The translations under genes and the position numbers were made by a program. Shown piece after piece: positions 18,492 through 27,874 of a DNA stretch of 45,078 nt. The notes under the pieces were generated by a model. That model searched no databases, had not been told where the DNA came from, and saw nothing but the letters and a program-made list of their open reading frames with translations. Source of the DNA: Kiritimatiellales bacterium (GTDB lineage Bacteria > Verrucomicrobiota > Kiritimatiellia > Kiritimatiellales > Pontiellaceae); assembly GCA_003230915.1 (NCBI GenBank), contig QIHI01000015.1:1-45078 (forward strand), given 5' to 3'. Within the stretch, counting starts at the first letter, position 1. Each line of letters begins with the position of its first letter.

Positions 18492-19622
18492 ATGGCATTT
18501 TCAACGTTCAGACAGAAAAAAAACAACCCGCTCACGGAGCCCATGTTTCTTGGGAACAGCGTCAATGTATCCCGGTTTGATCAACAGCGGCATCCGGTGT
18601 TTGAAAGCATTATCGAAAAGCAGCTCTCTTTCTTCTGGCGGCCGGAAGAAGTGGATATTTCGAAAGACCGCGCGGATTGGCAATCGCTCACTGCCTGCGA
18701 GCAGCATATTTTTATTTCAAATCTCAAGTATCAAACCCTGCTGGATTCAGTGGCGGCCCGTAGCGTAAACGTTTGCCTGCTTCCTTTGGTTTCATTGCCC
18801 GAGCTTGAGACTTGGGTAGAAACCTGGGCATTTGCCGAAACCATTCACTCTCGCTCTTATACCCACATTCTGCGGAACCTGTTTTCTGATCCTAGTGAGG
18901 TGTTCGACGACATCATGGTGAATAAAAACATCGTCGACCGCGCCCGCGATATTACCCGCCATTTTGATGAGCTTATTCTCATGTCCCATATCTATTTCTC
19001 GCAGGGGGAAGGCGAACTGATTGTGGAGGGACGCACCCTGAACGTGACCCGTCGGGAAATGAAGAAGCGGCTGTATCTCGCCATCTGCGCCATCAATTCG
19101 CTCGAAGCCATCCGGTTCTACGTCTCCTTCGCCTGTTCCTTCGCCTTCTCCGAGCGCAAGCTGCTGGAGGGCAATGCCAAGATCATTAAACTGATCGCTC
19201 GCGACGAAGCCCTGCACCTGACCGGAACACAACATATTCTCAACCTTTGGGCCAACGGTCAGGACGATCCCGAAATGGCAGAAATTGCAGCCGAGCTCCA
19301 CAAAGACGGCTTGGAGCTATTTCTGGATGTGGTGGAGCAGGAAAAAGTCTGGGCCGACTATCTTTTTAAGGACGGATCGATGATTGGCATGAATGCCGCC
19401 ATTCTGAAGCAATACATTGAATATATCAGCAACCAGCGCCTACTTGCCATCGGCTACGAGGCACCTTTTGAAACCAAAAGTAACCCCTTGCCATGGATGA
19501 ACTCCTATCTGGTAAGCGACAATGTGCAAGTGGCGCCGCAGGAGGCTGAAATTTCGTCCTATTTGGTCGGGCAGGTCGACTCTTCCGTAGATAGCAGCGA
19601 CTTTGCTGAATTTGAGCTATGA
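18492..19622 (+). CDS. nrdB: Ribonucleoside-diphosphate reductase beta subunit
   Basis: '[15 protein letters not shown]', '[14 protein letters not shown]', '[14 protein letters not shown]'; start at [10 protein letters not shown] preferred. Confidence 0.97.
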   Translation: MAFSTFRQKKNNPLTEPMFLGNSVNVSRFDQQRHPVFESIIEKQLSFFWRPEEVDISKDRADWQSLTACEQHIFISNLKYQTLLDSVAARSVNVCLLPLVSLPELETWVETWAFAETIHSRSYTHILRNLFSDPSEVFDDIMVNKNIVDRARDITRHFDELILMSHIYFSQGEGELIVEGRTLNVTRREMKKRLYLAICAINSLEAIRFYVSFACSFAFSERKLLEGNAKIIKLIARDEALHLTGTQHILNLWANGQDDPEMAEIAAELHKDGLELFLDVVEQEKVWADYLFKDGSMIGMNAAILKQYIEYISNQRLLAIGYEAPFETKSNPLPWMNSYLVSDNVQVAPQEAEISSYLVGQVDSSVDSSDFAEFEL

Positions 19623-19623
19623 T

Positions 19624-19890
19624 ATGGCCTATCAGATCTACATAGACGAAATCCTGAAAGCCTTTGATTTTAACGAGGCCGACGATCCGAACATCCTTGA
19701 TTTTCTGGAGAAAGAAGGGGTTGAAATGCACAGCCACTGCCGCGCGGGATTCTGTGGAACCTGCCGGGTCAATCTGATTCGCGGGGAGGTCTATTATTCC
19801 GGCGGCCTGCCATTGGCCTGCCTCCGCGAAGGAGAAATCCTTCCCTGTTGCTGCGTGCCCACTTCGGATATCGAAATCAAAACGTACTGA
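19624..19890 (+). CDS. yfaE: 2Fe-2S ferredoxin (YfaE-like)
   Basis: 'HSHCRAGFCGTCRVNLIRGEVYY...PLACLREGEILPCCCVP' cysteine pattern; directly after nrdB. Confidence 0.93.
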   Translation: MAYQIYIDEILKAFDFNEADDPNILDFLEKEGVEMHSHCRAGFCGTCRVNLIRGEVYYSGGLPLACLREGEILPCCCVPTSDIEIKTY

Positions 19891-19959
19891 GTCGGGCTAC
19901 TCTCGACACCACAAGGCTTTTATGTACACTCTCTTTCCAAGGATTGGAGACGAGGCATC

Positions 19960-20739
19960 ATGAGAGTTTTAATGGTAGGAGATATTGTCGGAAAGCCGGG
20001 GCGCACGGCCTTTCTGCAGGTGGTGAATCGGTTGAAGGCGGAGGATCGGATCGATTTCGTGATCGCCAACGGCGAGAATTCGGCGGCCGGCCGCGGGCCA
20101 ACGCTGGAGATGGCACAATCGATTTTGAATATGGGTGCGGACGTCGTCACGCTTGGCGACCACACGTGGGACTCCAAGGAAATGGTGGCGGGCATCGACC
20201 TCGAACCTCGCATCATTCGTCCGTCCAACTTCTCGAAAGGGGCTCCCGGCAAGGGATGGGTACGGGTCGATACCCCCGAGGGCGAGTTGGTGGTTATCCA
20301 ATTGATCGGCCGCGTCTTTATGCAGCCCAACTATGACTGCCCCTTTCAAGAAGCTGACAAACTGCTCAACGGGAACCTCAATTTTGGTAAAGTCATCTTC
20401 GTGGATATGCATGGAGAGGCCTCCTCCGAGCGCATGGCGATGGGGCGCTATCTCGATGGCCGTGTCTCTGCGGTGGTTGGAACGCATACCCACTGCCAAA
20501 CTTCCGACGAACGGATCTTCCCCGGCGGAACCGCCTATCTCACCGATCTTGGAATGACCGGCCCGCAGGACTCCATCCTCGGCCGTGAGGTAGAGCCCGT
20601 CGTCAAAAAATTCCTCACTGGCGTCCCGCACAAGTTTGATGTCGCCAAAAACAACCCCACACTCGAAGGAGCCGTTATCGATGTAGATATGAAAACGGGA
20701 AAGGCCCATTCGATCGAGCGTATTCGCATTGCCCTGTGA
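19960..20739 (+). CDS. YmdB-family metallophosphoesterase (TIGR00282-type)
   Basis: 'MRVLMVGDIVGKPGR', 'FVIANGENSAAGRG', 'VVTLGDHTWDSKE', 'VVGTHTHCQTSDERIFPGGTAYLTDLGMTGP'. Confidence 0.93.
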   Translation: MRVLMVGDIVGKPGRTAFLQVVNRLKAEDRIDFVIANGENSAAGRGPTLEMAQSILNMGADVVTLGDHTWDSKEMVAGIDLEPRIIRPSNFSKGAPGKGWVRVDTPEGELVVIQLIGRVFMQPNYDCPFQEADKLLNGNLNFGKVIFVDMHGEASSERMAMGRYLDGRVSAVVGTHTHCQTSDERIFPGGTAYLTDLGMTGPQDSILGREVEPVVKKFLTGVPHKFDVAKNNPTLEGAVIDVDMKTGKAHSIERIRIAL

Positions 20740-22067
20740 ATGCTGAACGAAAAATCTATTCCGTTGCAGAGGTAAACCGCAAGGCGCGGAGGGCGCTGGA
20801 GTCGAGCCTAGGCGAGCTGTGGGTAGAGGGCGAACTCTCCCGCGTCGTGATCCATTCGAGCGGCCACTGGTATTTCACGCTTAAGGACGAAAGTGCCGCA
20901 GTGTCGTGCGCGATGTTTTTACAAGACAATGTACGAGTGGTGTTCAAACCGAAGGATGGGATGAAGGTGCAGATGCTCGTGCGTCCAAGCCTGTATGAGG
21001 CCAACGGTCGCTACCAATTGATCGCCTCCGAAATGGAGGAGGACGGCAAAGGCAATCTTCAGGAACAGTTTGAAAAACTCAAGGCGAAGCTGGCGGCGGA
21101 GGGATTGTTCGATGAGGCACGTAAGAAACCGCTCCCGCTTCTTCCTCGAAAAATCGGTGTGGTGACTTCCCCGACGGGGGCGGCGATCCGCGACATTATC
21201 AACGTACTGACCCGCCGCTTTCCAAATATTGAGATTCTTCTTGCCCCAGCCAAGGTGCAAGGTGCAGGTGCGGAACAAAGTCTTGCTAAGGCGATTAACT
21301 TTCTCAACACGCGGGGGGGCATTGACCTCATGATTGTCGGGCGCGGGGGCGGTAGCATCGAGGATCTTTGGGCATTTAATGAAGAGGTGGTGGCGCGGGC
21401 GATTTCCGAGTCAAAGATTCCAGTGATTTCGGCGGTGGGCCACGAAATTGATTTTACGATTTCCGACTTCGTGGCCGATGTGCGCGCACCAACACCCTCG
21501 GCCGCCGCCGAGCTGGCGGTACGTGAAAAATCCATGTTCGAGGATGAGCTTGCGCTATACGATAGACGCTTGAGGCAGAGCCTCAAAACAAGAGCGCAAG
21601 ATGGCCGCCTGCGGCTCAATCGCGCGGCGCACAGCTATGTTTTTCGTGAGCCTGCAACCCTCGTTCGGCAGTATCGACTGAACATTCAGACCTTGGAAAC
21701 GCGCATGGGCAATTTGCTCAAAATGGATGCGCAGGGATCCCTCCAGAAGCTGGAAAGTTTCAATGCACGGATGACGCATTTGCTGCAATCGGCCGTGCAA
21801 CAGGCGCATCAGCATGTGGATGAGATAGGGATGGTGATGCAGCACCGGATGGAGTCGAAGCTCGAGCGCGACCGGCAAAAACTCCGGCGGTTGGAAAGCC
21901 AGTTGCGGATGCTCAATCCGCTGGCGGTGCTGGGGCGCGGCTATAGTCTCACGCGCAAGGCAGATGGCTCGGTGGTTCGCAGCATGAAATCGGTGGAGGT
22001 GGGCGACACCATTATCACCCAGCTTGCGGACGGGAAAGTGGTTTCAAATATTACGGGAAAAGAGTAG
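20736..22067 (+). CDS. xseA: Exodeoxyribonuclease VII large subunit (GTG start, overlapping upstream stop)
   Basis: 'GELSRVVIHSSGHWYFTLKDESAAVSCAMF', 'IGVVTSPTGAAIRDI', 'GRGGGSIEDLWAFNEEVVARAI', 'SAVGHEIDFTISDFVADVRAPTPSAAAEL'. Confidence 0.97.
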   Translation: MNAERKIYSVAEVNRKARRALESSLGELWVEGELSRVVIHSSGHWYFTLKDESAAVSCAMFLQDNVRVVFKPKDGMKVQMLVRPSLYEANGRYQLIASEMEEDGKGNLQEQFEKLKAKLAAEGLFDEARKKPLPLLPRKIGVVTSPTGAAIRDIINVLTRRFPNIEILLAPAKVQGAGAEQSLAKAINFLNTRGGIDLMIVGRGGGSIEDLWAFNEEVVARAISESKIPVISAVGHEIDFTISDFVADVRAPTPSAAAELAVREKSMFEDELALYDRRLRQSLKTRAQDGRLRLNRAAHSYVFREPATLVRQYRLNIQTLETRMGNLLKMDAQGSLQKLESFNARMTHLLQSAVQQAHQHVDEIGMVMQHRMESKLERDRQKLRRLESQLRMLNPLAVLGRGYSLTRKADGSVVRSMKSVEVGDTIITQLADGKVVSNITGKE

Positions 22068-22092
22068 ACAGGCGCTCTATGGGAGATTGGAT

Positions 22093-22332
22093 ATGGTAGA
22101 AAAGAAAAGCGCAGATTTTGAACCGTCACTCGGGCGGCTGGAGGAGTTGGTCGAGGAGATGGAGGGGGGCGCGTTGAGCCTTGAGGGCATGATCAAACAT
22201 TTCGAGGAGGGAACGAAGCTTGTAGGTCTTTGCACAAAAAAACTCAACGAAGTGGAGCAGAAAATCGAGAAGTTGGTGAAGAAGGATGGCGAGTTGAAGG
22301 AAGTGCCATTCGAAACGAAAGAGGTGGAGTAG
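22093..22332 (+). CDS. xseB: Exodeoxyribonuclease VII small subunit
   Basis: 'FEPSLGRLEELVEEMEGGALSLEGMIKHFEEGTKLVGLCTKKLNEVEQKIEKL'; start at 22093 preferred. Confidence 0.95.
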   Translation: MVEKKSADFEPSLGRLEELVEEMEGGALSLEGMIKHFEEGTKLVGLCTKKLNEVEQKIEKLVKKDGELKEVPFETKEVE

Positions 22333-22337
22333 TGACG

Positions 22338-23438
22338 ATGAATCGGAAATGGATTCTCATCTCCTTTTGCGGGGCGATGGTGCTGAGCGCCTTGATTTCG
22401 TCGTTGCGTTTTCAGGGAACGAAGCCGGTTGATCCGGGACACGTTGATATGCCCGAAAAGGGTTTCTCGCCGCGCCAGCTTCTGGCTTCCGGTAGCAATC
22501 CCGTCCGCGAGTTCAGCGATGCGATCGCGGATGTGGTGGAGAAGGTGATGCCGTCGGTGGTGGTGGTTCGGACGGAATCGGTTCAGTACAAGGTTCAGAC
22601 GGATCTATTCGGCTTTCCCACGTTCAGGGTCCAGCAGCAGCTGGCAGGCGAAGGTTCAGGCGTGATTATCGATGAGCGCGGCTATGTACTGACGAGTTGG
22701 CATGTGCTGGAGGGTGCGCGAGAGATCGAAGTGGTGCTCAGTAATGGGGAAAAGCAAGCGGCTAAGTTGGTCGGCCACGACCGAACCACTGATTTGGCTA
22801 TGCTGAAAATCAAATCCAACGGTAAGAGCTTCCCCGCGGTGGAGTTTGGAGATTCAGATGCGGTGCGGGTTGGGGAGGTTGTGATTGCCATCGGTTCGCC
22901 CTTCAGCTTACAAAGCTCAGTAACGGTTGGACATGTCAGCCAAAAAGGTCGGCGGGTCAAGATTTTGCCGTACGAAGATTTTATTCAAACGGATGCGGCG
23001 ATCAATGAAGGCAATAGTGGTGGTCCACTGATCAACGCCGATGGCCGGTTGATCGGGATCAATGCGGCGATCAAGACCGATGCCGTGGAACGAGGGGTGG
23101 GCATTGCCTTTGCCGTACCCTCCAACCTGGCGATGGTTATTGCAAAGTCGTTGAAAGAAAAAGGCATGCACGAATGGCCGTGGGTAGGTGCCTTCTTTAG
23201 GGGTGAGGGAGCTTTGATCGAGCAGGTTTGGCGCGATACGTCAGCCGCTGAGGCAGGGATGCTGCAGGGCGATGAGGTTCTTGAGGTAGATGGGATTCCA
23301 GTCCAGAACGAATACGATGTCTACCGGATCATCTTCAACCACTCGGTGGGGGAAATATTGCGTTTTACCGTGCTGCGCGATAAAAAAAAGCAGCTCGAAT
23401 TCGAACTGCTTTTGCAGGAGTTTCCGCGGCAACCTTAG
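22338..23438 (+). CDS. HtrA/DegP-like serine protease with one PDZ domain
   Basis: 'GSGVIIDERGYVLTSWHVLEGA', 'DLAMLKI', 'DAAINEGNSGGPLINADGRLIGIN'; PDZ-like 'AEAGMLQGDEVLEVDGIPVQNEYDV'. Confidence 0.93.
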   Translation: MNRKWILISFCGAMVLSALISSLRFQGTKPVDPGHVDMPEKGFSPRQLLASGSNPVREFSDAIADVVEKVMPSVVVVRTESVQYKVQTDLFGFPTFRVQQQLAGEGSGVIIDERGYVLTSWHVLEGAREIEVVLSNGEKQAAKLVGHDRTTDLAMLKIKSNGKSFPAVEFGDSDAVRVGEVVIAIGSPFSLQSSVTVGHVSQKGRRVKILPYEDFIQTDAAINEGNSGGPLINADGRLIGINAAIKTDAVERGVGIAFAVPSNLAMVIAKSLKEKGMHEWPWVGAFFRGEGALIEQVWRDTSAAEAGMLQGDEVLEVDGIPVQNEYDVYRIIFNHSVGEILRFTVLRDKKKQLEFELLLQEFPRQP

Positions 23439-24652
23439 AAGTCTTCGCGTAGGCCGCGGATGACGGCTTGGTCGAACCCGAGCGGTTCAAGCAGTTCACT
23501 CACCAGCCATTGCGGCGGGTTGTTGCCATTCTCATTCTGAATGCAGTGATCGGTGTAGGCCTTCCACGCATCGCGATGGGCGAGCAGGGGAGGGAGGAAT
23601 CCTTTGGCACTACCCCCGTTCACGATGGTGCTTGAGATCGCCTTTTGCGCGTCGGCTGATCGAACATAGCGCGCCAGCTGCTCTTCGGGAATATCTGGCC
23701 GAGTCGCCAAGGCTTTTCGTAGCATCCACACTTGTTCTTCAGTGAGTTTGACTGGATAGCTGAAGGTGCGGTAATCCGCTGCTGCTTCCGAAAATCCATT
23801 CTGCTCGAAAAAGGCGATGCGCTTGTTGGTCTTGGCTGCGGGATCGCTCCAGGCTTGCCCGAGGTAGACGAGTTCTGTCAGTCCGGATGAGAAGCCGGCC
23901 ATCCAACCGAGGCGACCGTTCTCGATATCCTGCGGTAGGGTGAAGACGCTGTGCCCGATCATGATCCGGTGTGCGCCGTCGTTGGACTCGAGCACCTCGA
24001 CATAAATCTTGGTGCGGGCATTGAGATAGTCACTTTGGGCGCGCCGTGGATAGAGCGCGTTGTCATAGACCGGCCAAGCTAGCGCCATGACCTTGAGGGC
24101 CAGACTGTTTTCCGGGGTGGTGGAATAGCCATTCGCCACGTCCGGTTCCAACACAATGCTCTTGTGCGAAAACTTAGGCAACATGAGGGCAGTCTGATTT
24201 CCATCCACCGGAAAGGAGCCCGGTTCGATTCCAGCGGCGAGTTGCAGGAAGGAGTAGGCGGTCAGGTCGCTCTGCCCGTGGAAGGTCTGGCCTGCCTTGG
24301 CCGACACGGTCTGGCCATCTTTGACCAGAGTAGCCGAGAGGGCGGAGGAGGGGCTGAACAGGTTGACGAGTATGAAGTCGTCCTTTCCAAAGATTGCGCG
24401 ATCAACCGCCAGCCGGTCGGACGTGGTTTTTGAATAGTCTGCGTTCTGTGCCTGAAGATAGAGCCACGGGCGGCTGGCACCACCGCTGAAGTGGTTCGGC
24501 TCGATGTAGACATTGAGCTGCTCCACCACGTTGAGCGCGAGAACCACCACGAGGGTGATCAATACGATCACCGTGCAGAGCACCATGTCCGAGAAGGACT
24601 CGTAGACCCCCTCAGATCCGGTGGGATTTTCTTGTCGGGTTGCCGCTCTCAT
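23435..24652 (-). CDS. MotB/ExbD-like single-TM protein with large C-terminal domain of unknown type
   Basis: N-terminal 'YESFSDMVLCTVIVLITLVVVLALNVVEQLNVYIE'; last codon/first codon adjoin the MotA-like gene on the same strand. Confidence 0.55.
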   Translation of the reverse strand: MRAATRQENPTGSEGVYESFSDMVLCTVIVLITLVVVLALNVVEQLNVYIEPNHFSGGASRPWLYLQAQNADYSKTTSDRLAVDRAIFGKDDFILVNLFSPSSALSATLVKDGQTVSAKAGQTFHGQSDLTAYSFLQLAAGIEPGSFPVDGNQTALMLPKFSHKSIVLEPDVANGYSTTPENSLALKVMALAWPVYDNALYPRRAQSDYLNARTKIYVEVLESNDGAHRIMIGHSVFTLPQDIENGRLGWMAGFSSGLTELVYLGQAWSDPAAKTNKRIAFFEQNGFSEAAADYRTFSYPVKLTEEQVWMLRKALATRPDIPEEQLARYVRSADAQKAISSTIVNGGSAKGFLPPLLAHRDAWKAYTDHCIQNENGNNPPQWLVSELLEPLGFDQAVIRGLREDF

Positions 24653-25998
24653 TATGCCACCTTCTCGCTGGTCTTGGCGGATTTTCCATCTACGAAATGC
24701 TGGATCGAGCTAGCGGCCAAGGAGAGCTGCCCGGCGATTTCCGTGGCTTCCGTATCGAGCTTGGCCTTGGCCATGGTAATCATTTCCCCGGTCGCCTGGC
24801 TGATGGCGGCGTGGAGTTCGCCCACGGCGTCGTTGAGTTCGGAGCTGGTGCCGTCGATCGACAGTTTAAAGTCGGCCAGTGATCCCGCGACGGCTTCGCT
24901 GGCTTGTTGGACGGAGGTGCCGAGTCCATCGAAGGATTCGGTTATCCCCTCGCCCGATTTCCCGATGGTTTCGTTCAGGCCGCCAAAGGCTTCCTGCAGG
25001 CTCTCGCCGGATTTTTCGATCGAGGTGTTGATGGAGCCGATCGCTTCGTGGACTTCGCCGCCCGCCGCAATAATGGTTTCGTTGAACGAGCCGAAAGAGG
25101 CTCCGATTTCAGAACCGTAGGAACTCATCTGCTCGGTCATACCGCCGATGCACTCCTTCGTGGCGGTCATGGCGTGTGCGCCGGCTTCTTCCAAGGCGTG
25201 TCCAAAGCTCTTCATGGTGGTCTCGAAGGAGGCGGCGATACGGGTGGTGATGGAATCGATTTCCTGTTGCATGTGGTCGAAGCTGGAGATGACTTTGGAA
25301 ATCTGTTCGTTGAGTTCCTCTTCCTTGCTTTCCAGTTTGGCGGTCAGGTTGTTTTCGGCATATTCCGTCGCTTCGGCACAGAGTTCGGAAAGTGTGTTGA
25401 GCTGGGAAACAGCCACCGCGCGGAGAATCAACCCGCCGAGGGCGCCGAAGAAGGTAGTATAGAACGCGGTGCCCATGCCGGCCACCGTGGCTTTAAGCGC
25501 ATCCATCATGATGGCACGTGAAAGACCGATGTTTTCGACCATGCCGCCGAGTCCGGAGATTGCCATGATCAGGCCGATGATTGTGCCGAGCAGCCCCATT
25601 GAAATAAGGAGTGCGGCCATGATGGAAATAGAGCGTACGCGGGAGTTGTGTCCGGCGTGGTAGGTATCGATCGCCGTGTGGACGTTGACTTCTTCTCCCT
25701 TTTTCTTTTTGTCGGATAGCGTATTGAAGATCGCGGCCAGACCGGATTTCCCGCTACTGGGGATCTTGCCGGTTGCGGTGACCGTATTGAGCACGTCCCA
25801 TTCCGCGTGCAACTGCAGGGCTGCGCGGAACGAAGCCGCCAAGCCACCGAGGAACAGGATGGCGATCACATAGCTCATGCCGGTGTCGTCCGCCCGGAAT
25901 CCGGCTAGAATATGGTTGCGGGTCACAATACCCATGATGAGCGACAGGCCGCCGGCCCAGATGCCCCAAGATACGATTGGCTGAACTTTAGTTTTCAT
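24652..25998 (-). CDS. MotA/TolQ/ExbB-type proton channel protein with long repetitive C-terminal tail
   Basis: 'MAALLISMGLLGTIIGLIMAISGL', 'GMGTAFYTTFFGALGGLILR'; start at MKTKVQP (25998) preferred over ORF start 26058. Confidence 0.8.
   Translation of the reverse strand: MKTKVQPIVSWGIWAGGLSLIMGIVTRNHILAGFRADDTGMSYVIAILFLGGLAASFRAALQLHAEWDVLNTVTATGKIPSSGKSGLAAIFNTLSDKKKKGEEVNVHTAIDTYHAGHNSRVRSISIMAALLISMGLLGTIIGLIMAISGLGGMVENIGLSRAIMMDALKATVAGMGTAFYTTFFGALGGLILRAVAVSQLNTLSELCAEATEYAENNLTAKLESKEEELNEQISKVISSFDHMQQEIDSITTRIAASFETTMKSFGHALEEAGAHAMTATKECIGGMTEQMSSYGSEIGASFGSFNETIIAAGGEVHEAIGSINTSIEKSGESLQEAFGGLNETIGKSGEGITESFDGLGTSVQQASEAVAGSLADFKLSIDGTSSELNDAVGELHAAISQATGEMITMAKAKLDTEATEIAGQLSLAASSIQHFVDGKSAKTSEKVA
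24772..25149 (-). repeat. Seven tandem 54-bp (18-residue) repeats in the tail of the MotA-like gene
   Basis: IGGMTEQMSSYGSEIGAS / FGSFNETIIAAGGEVHEA / IGSINTSIEKSGESLQEA / FGGLNETIGKSGEGITES / FDGLGTSVQQASEAVAGS / LADFKLSIDGTSSELNDA / VGELHAAISQATGEMITM. Confidence 0.8.
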
Positions 25999-26238
25999 CG
26001 AATTTTTCCCCTTTTTCTGGATTATTTTCATTTTTATCAAATATTTACGCATATACAACGCGGTGAATAAAGCAGGTTATATGCCAGATGTGGTTTGACG
26101 GGCCTTGGGTCTTACTTTGGTAAGGTGAGGCGGAAAGTTTTTTTAAAACTGTGAAATACATCGGCAGGTTTAAAGCCTCTCAGCTTCTGCTTTCCAAACA
26201 AGGGGAAAAAGGTAGAGTACGCCCCTTTCAAGAAGAGG

Positions 26239-27516
26239 ATGATGAGCATGAGTAAGAAAAACAGTCGGCTTGTGGCCGCGGAAATTGTTAGCCAGTGGCT
26301 CATCGACCGCCGCTTTCCGGATCGCCCATTATCGAAGGTCGAGCACGACAACGCTTTCATTATGGAAGTCGTTAATGGTGTGGTGCGTAATCGTAGCATT
26401 CTCCAGTGGCTGGAACGGGGCATGGTTCCTAAGGAGCCGGAACCCTTCTTCAAGGCCGTGCTATACGTCGGACTCTACCAACTCCTCTTCATGGACAACG
26501 TCGAGGAATACGCCGCCATCAACGAAACGGTCGAGGCTGCTAAAGGCCGCCCCGGTGGCCACGGTAATGCCAATATGATCAATGCCGTGCTCCGCCGCGC
26601 CCAGCGCGAAGCCGACCAGATTTTCCACAAACTCAAGCGGCAGCCCGATGATATTCGCCTCTCGCACCCCGATTTCCTGCTCCAGCGCTGGAGCCGCCAA
26701 TACGGTGAAATCGAAACGCGCAAGCTCGCCGAGTGGAACAACCAGCCGGCCGAAACCATCCTGCGCGTTGAACAGGGCGTAATCTCGCCGGACGACTTTT
26801 TGGCCAAAATGGCCGAAGCCGATATCGAACCTACAATTCACCCCTTCAGCGACCGCGAAAAATTCTACATCCTTCCGCGTGGCCTCGCCGTACATAAATT
26901 GCCCGGCTATGCAGAGGGCTGGTTCACCGTCCAGGATCCTGCCACCTCCGTCCCCATCGATCTGCTCCGCCCGTTCCCCGGCGAATCCGTGCTCGACGCC
27001 TGCGCCGCCCCCGGCGGAAAGACCGCTATGATTGCTTCGCGTATGAAAGGCGAGGGCGAGCTTGTTGCCATGGATCTGCACGATGACCGCATTGCCGTAC
27101 TTCAGGAAAACATGAACCGCCTCAACCTCGGCTGGGTCGAACTCGTCCAAGGCGATGCCCGCGACCCGAAAAAGGCGCTTGGCGATCGCACGTTCGACGC
27201 CATCCTGCTCGATGTTCCCTGTCTCAATACCGGTGTCCTGCGCCGACGTATCGATGCCCGATGGCGGGTCAACACCAACCGCATTAAAGCCATCGTCGAA
27301 GTCCAATACGGCATCCTCTCCGCCGCTGCCGAACGACTCAAGGAAAACGGACGGATCGTCTATAGCACCTGCAGTCTCGAACCCGAGGAAAACGAAGATC
27401 TCATCGCCCGTTGGGTCCGCGAGCATCCCGGCTTCAGCAAAGTTAAAGCAAAGAAAACCTTCCCGCCCAAGGCCGGCACTGACGGGGTCTTCGCCGCCGT
27501 CATCCGCCGCGACTGA
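26239..27516 (+). CDS. rsmB: 16S rRNA (cytosine-C5) methyltransferase, RsmB/NOP2/Sun family
   Basis: NusB-like N-terminus; 'GWFTVQDPATSVPIDLL', 'VLDACAAPGGKTAMIAS', 'LLDVPCLNTGVLRRRIDARWR', 'GRIVYSTCSLEPEENE'. Confidence 0.95.
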   Translation: MMSMSKKNSRLVAAEIVSQWLIDRRFPDRPLSKVEHDNAFIMEVVNGVVRNRSILQWLERGMVPKEPEPFFKAVLYVGLYQLLFMDNVEEYAAINETVEAAKGRPGGHGNANMINAVLRRAQREADQIFHKLKRQPDDIRLSHPDFLLQRWSRQYGEIETRKLAEWNNQPAETILRVEQGVISPDDFLAKMAEADIEPTIHPFSDREKFYILPRGLAVHKLPGYAEGWFTVQDPATSVPIDLLRPFPGESVLDACAAPGGKTAMIASRMKGEGELVAMDLHDDRIAVLQENMNRLNLGWVELVQGDARDPKKALGDRTFDAILLDVPCLNTGVLRRRIDARWRVNTNRIKAIVEVQYGILSAAAERLKENGRIVYSTCSLEPEENEDLIARWVREHPGFSKVKAKKTFPPKAGTDGVFAAVIRRD

Positions 27517-27524
27517 GCGGCAGT

Positions 27525-27550
27525 GCCCCTTCTTGCTCTGCGGAAGGGGC
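27525..27550 (+). terminator. Hairpin GCCCCTTC-N10-GAAGGGGC downstream of rsmB; possible terminator
   Basis: 8-bp perfect stem, 9 bp after the rsmB stop; no U-tract follows, so weak. Confidence 0.35.
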
Positions 27551-27874
27551 TATAGCCGAGCTTGTGAAGTAGCTCCGTGCAGCTTGCCTTATGCCGATGC
27601 TCCTTTCTTTCGTTTTGGTCGATGGAGAAAAGATCTATTCTAGCATGAGGCTCTTCATTCTTCAATGTTGGGCCGTTTGATTTATAGTCTATCCTGAAAT
27701 TTTCGGTTGACAAAAATTGAGCGGTTTGATCGATTGAAATGATTCAGGTGAATTGTAATAAATGAGAAGGCTGGTGAGCGGGGGGCTTCCTGTCTTACCG
27801 AGGTGCTGGGGGAAAAGAGCTTTTTGAAAGAGGGATTATTTGTTTTTTTAATGCAAAATAATGAGGGAAAGAAA

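Noticed and set aside
23435-25998. Calling the MotA/MotB-like pair a Zorya defence system
   Set aside because: No ZorC, ZorD or ZorE-like gene nearby; only the ZorA-like long-tail concept matches.
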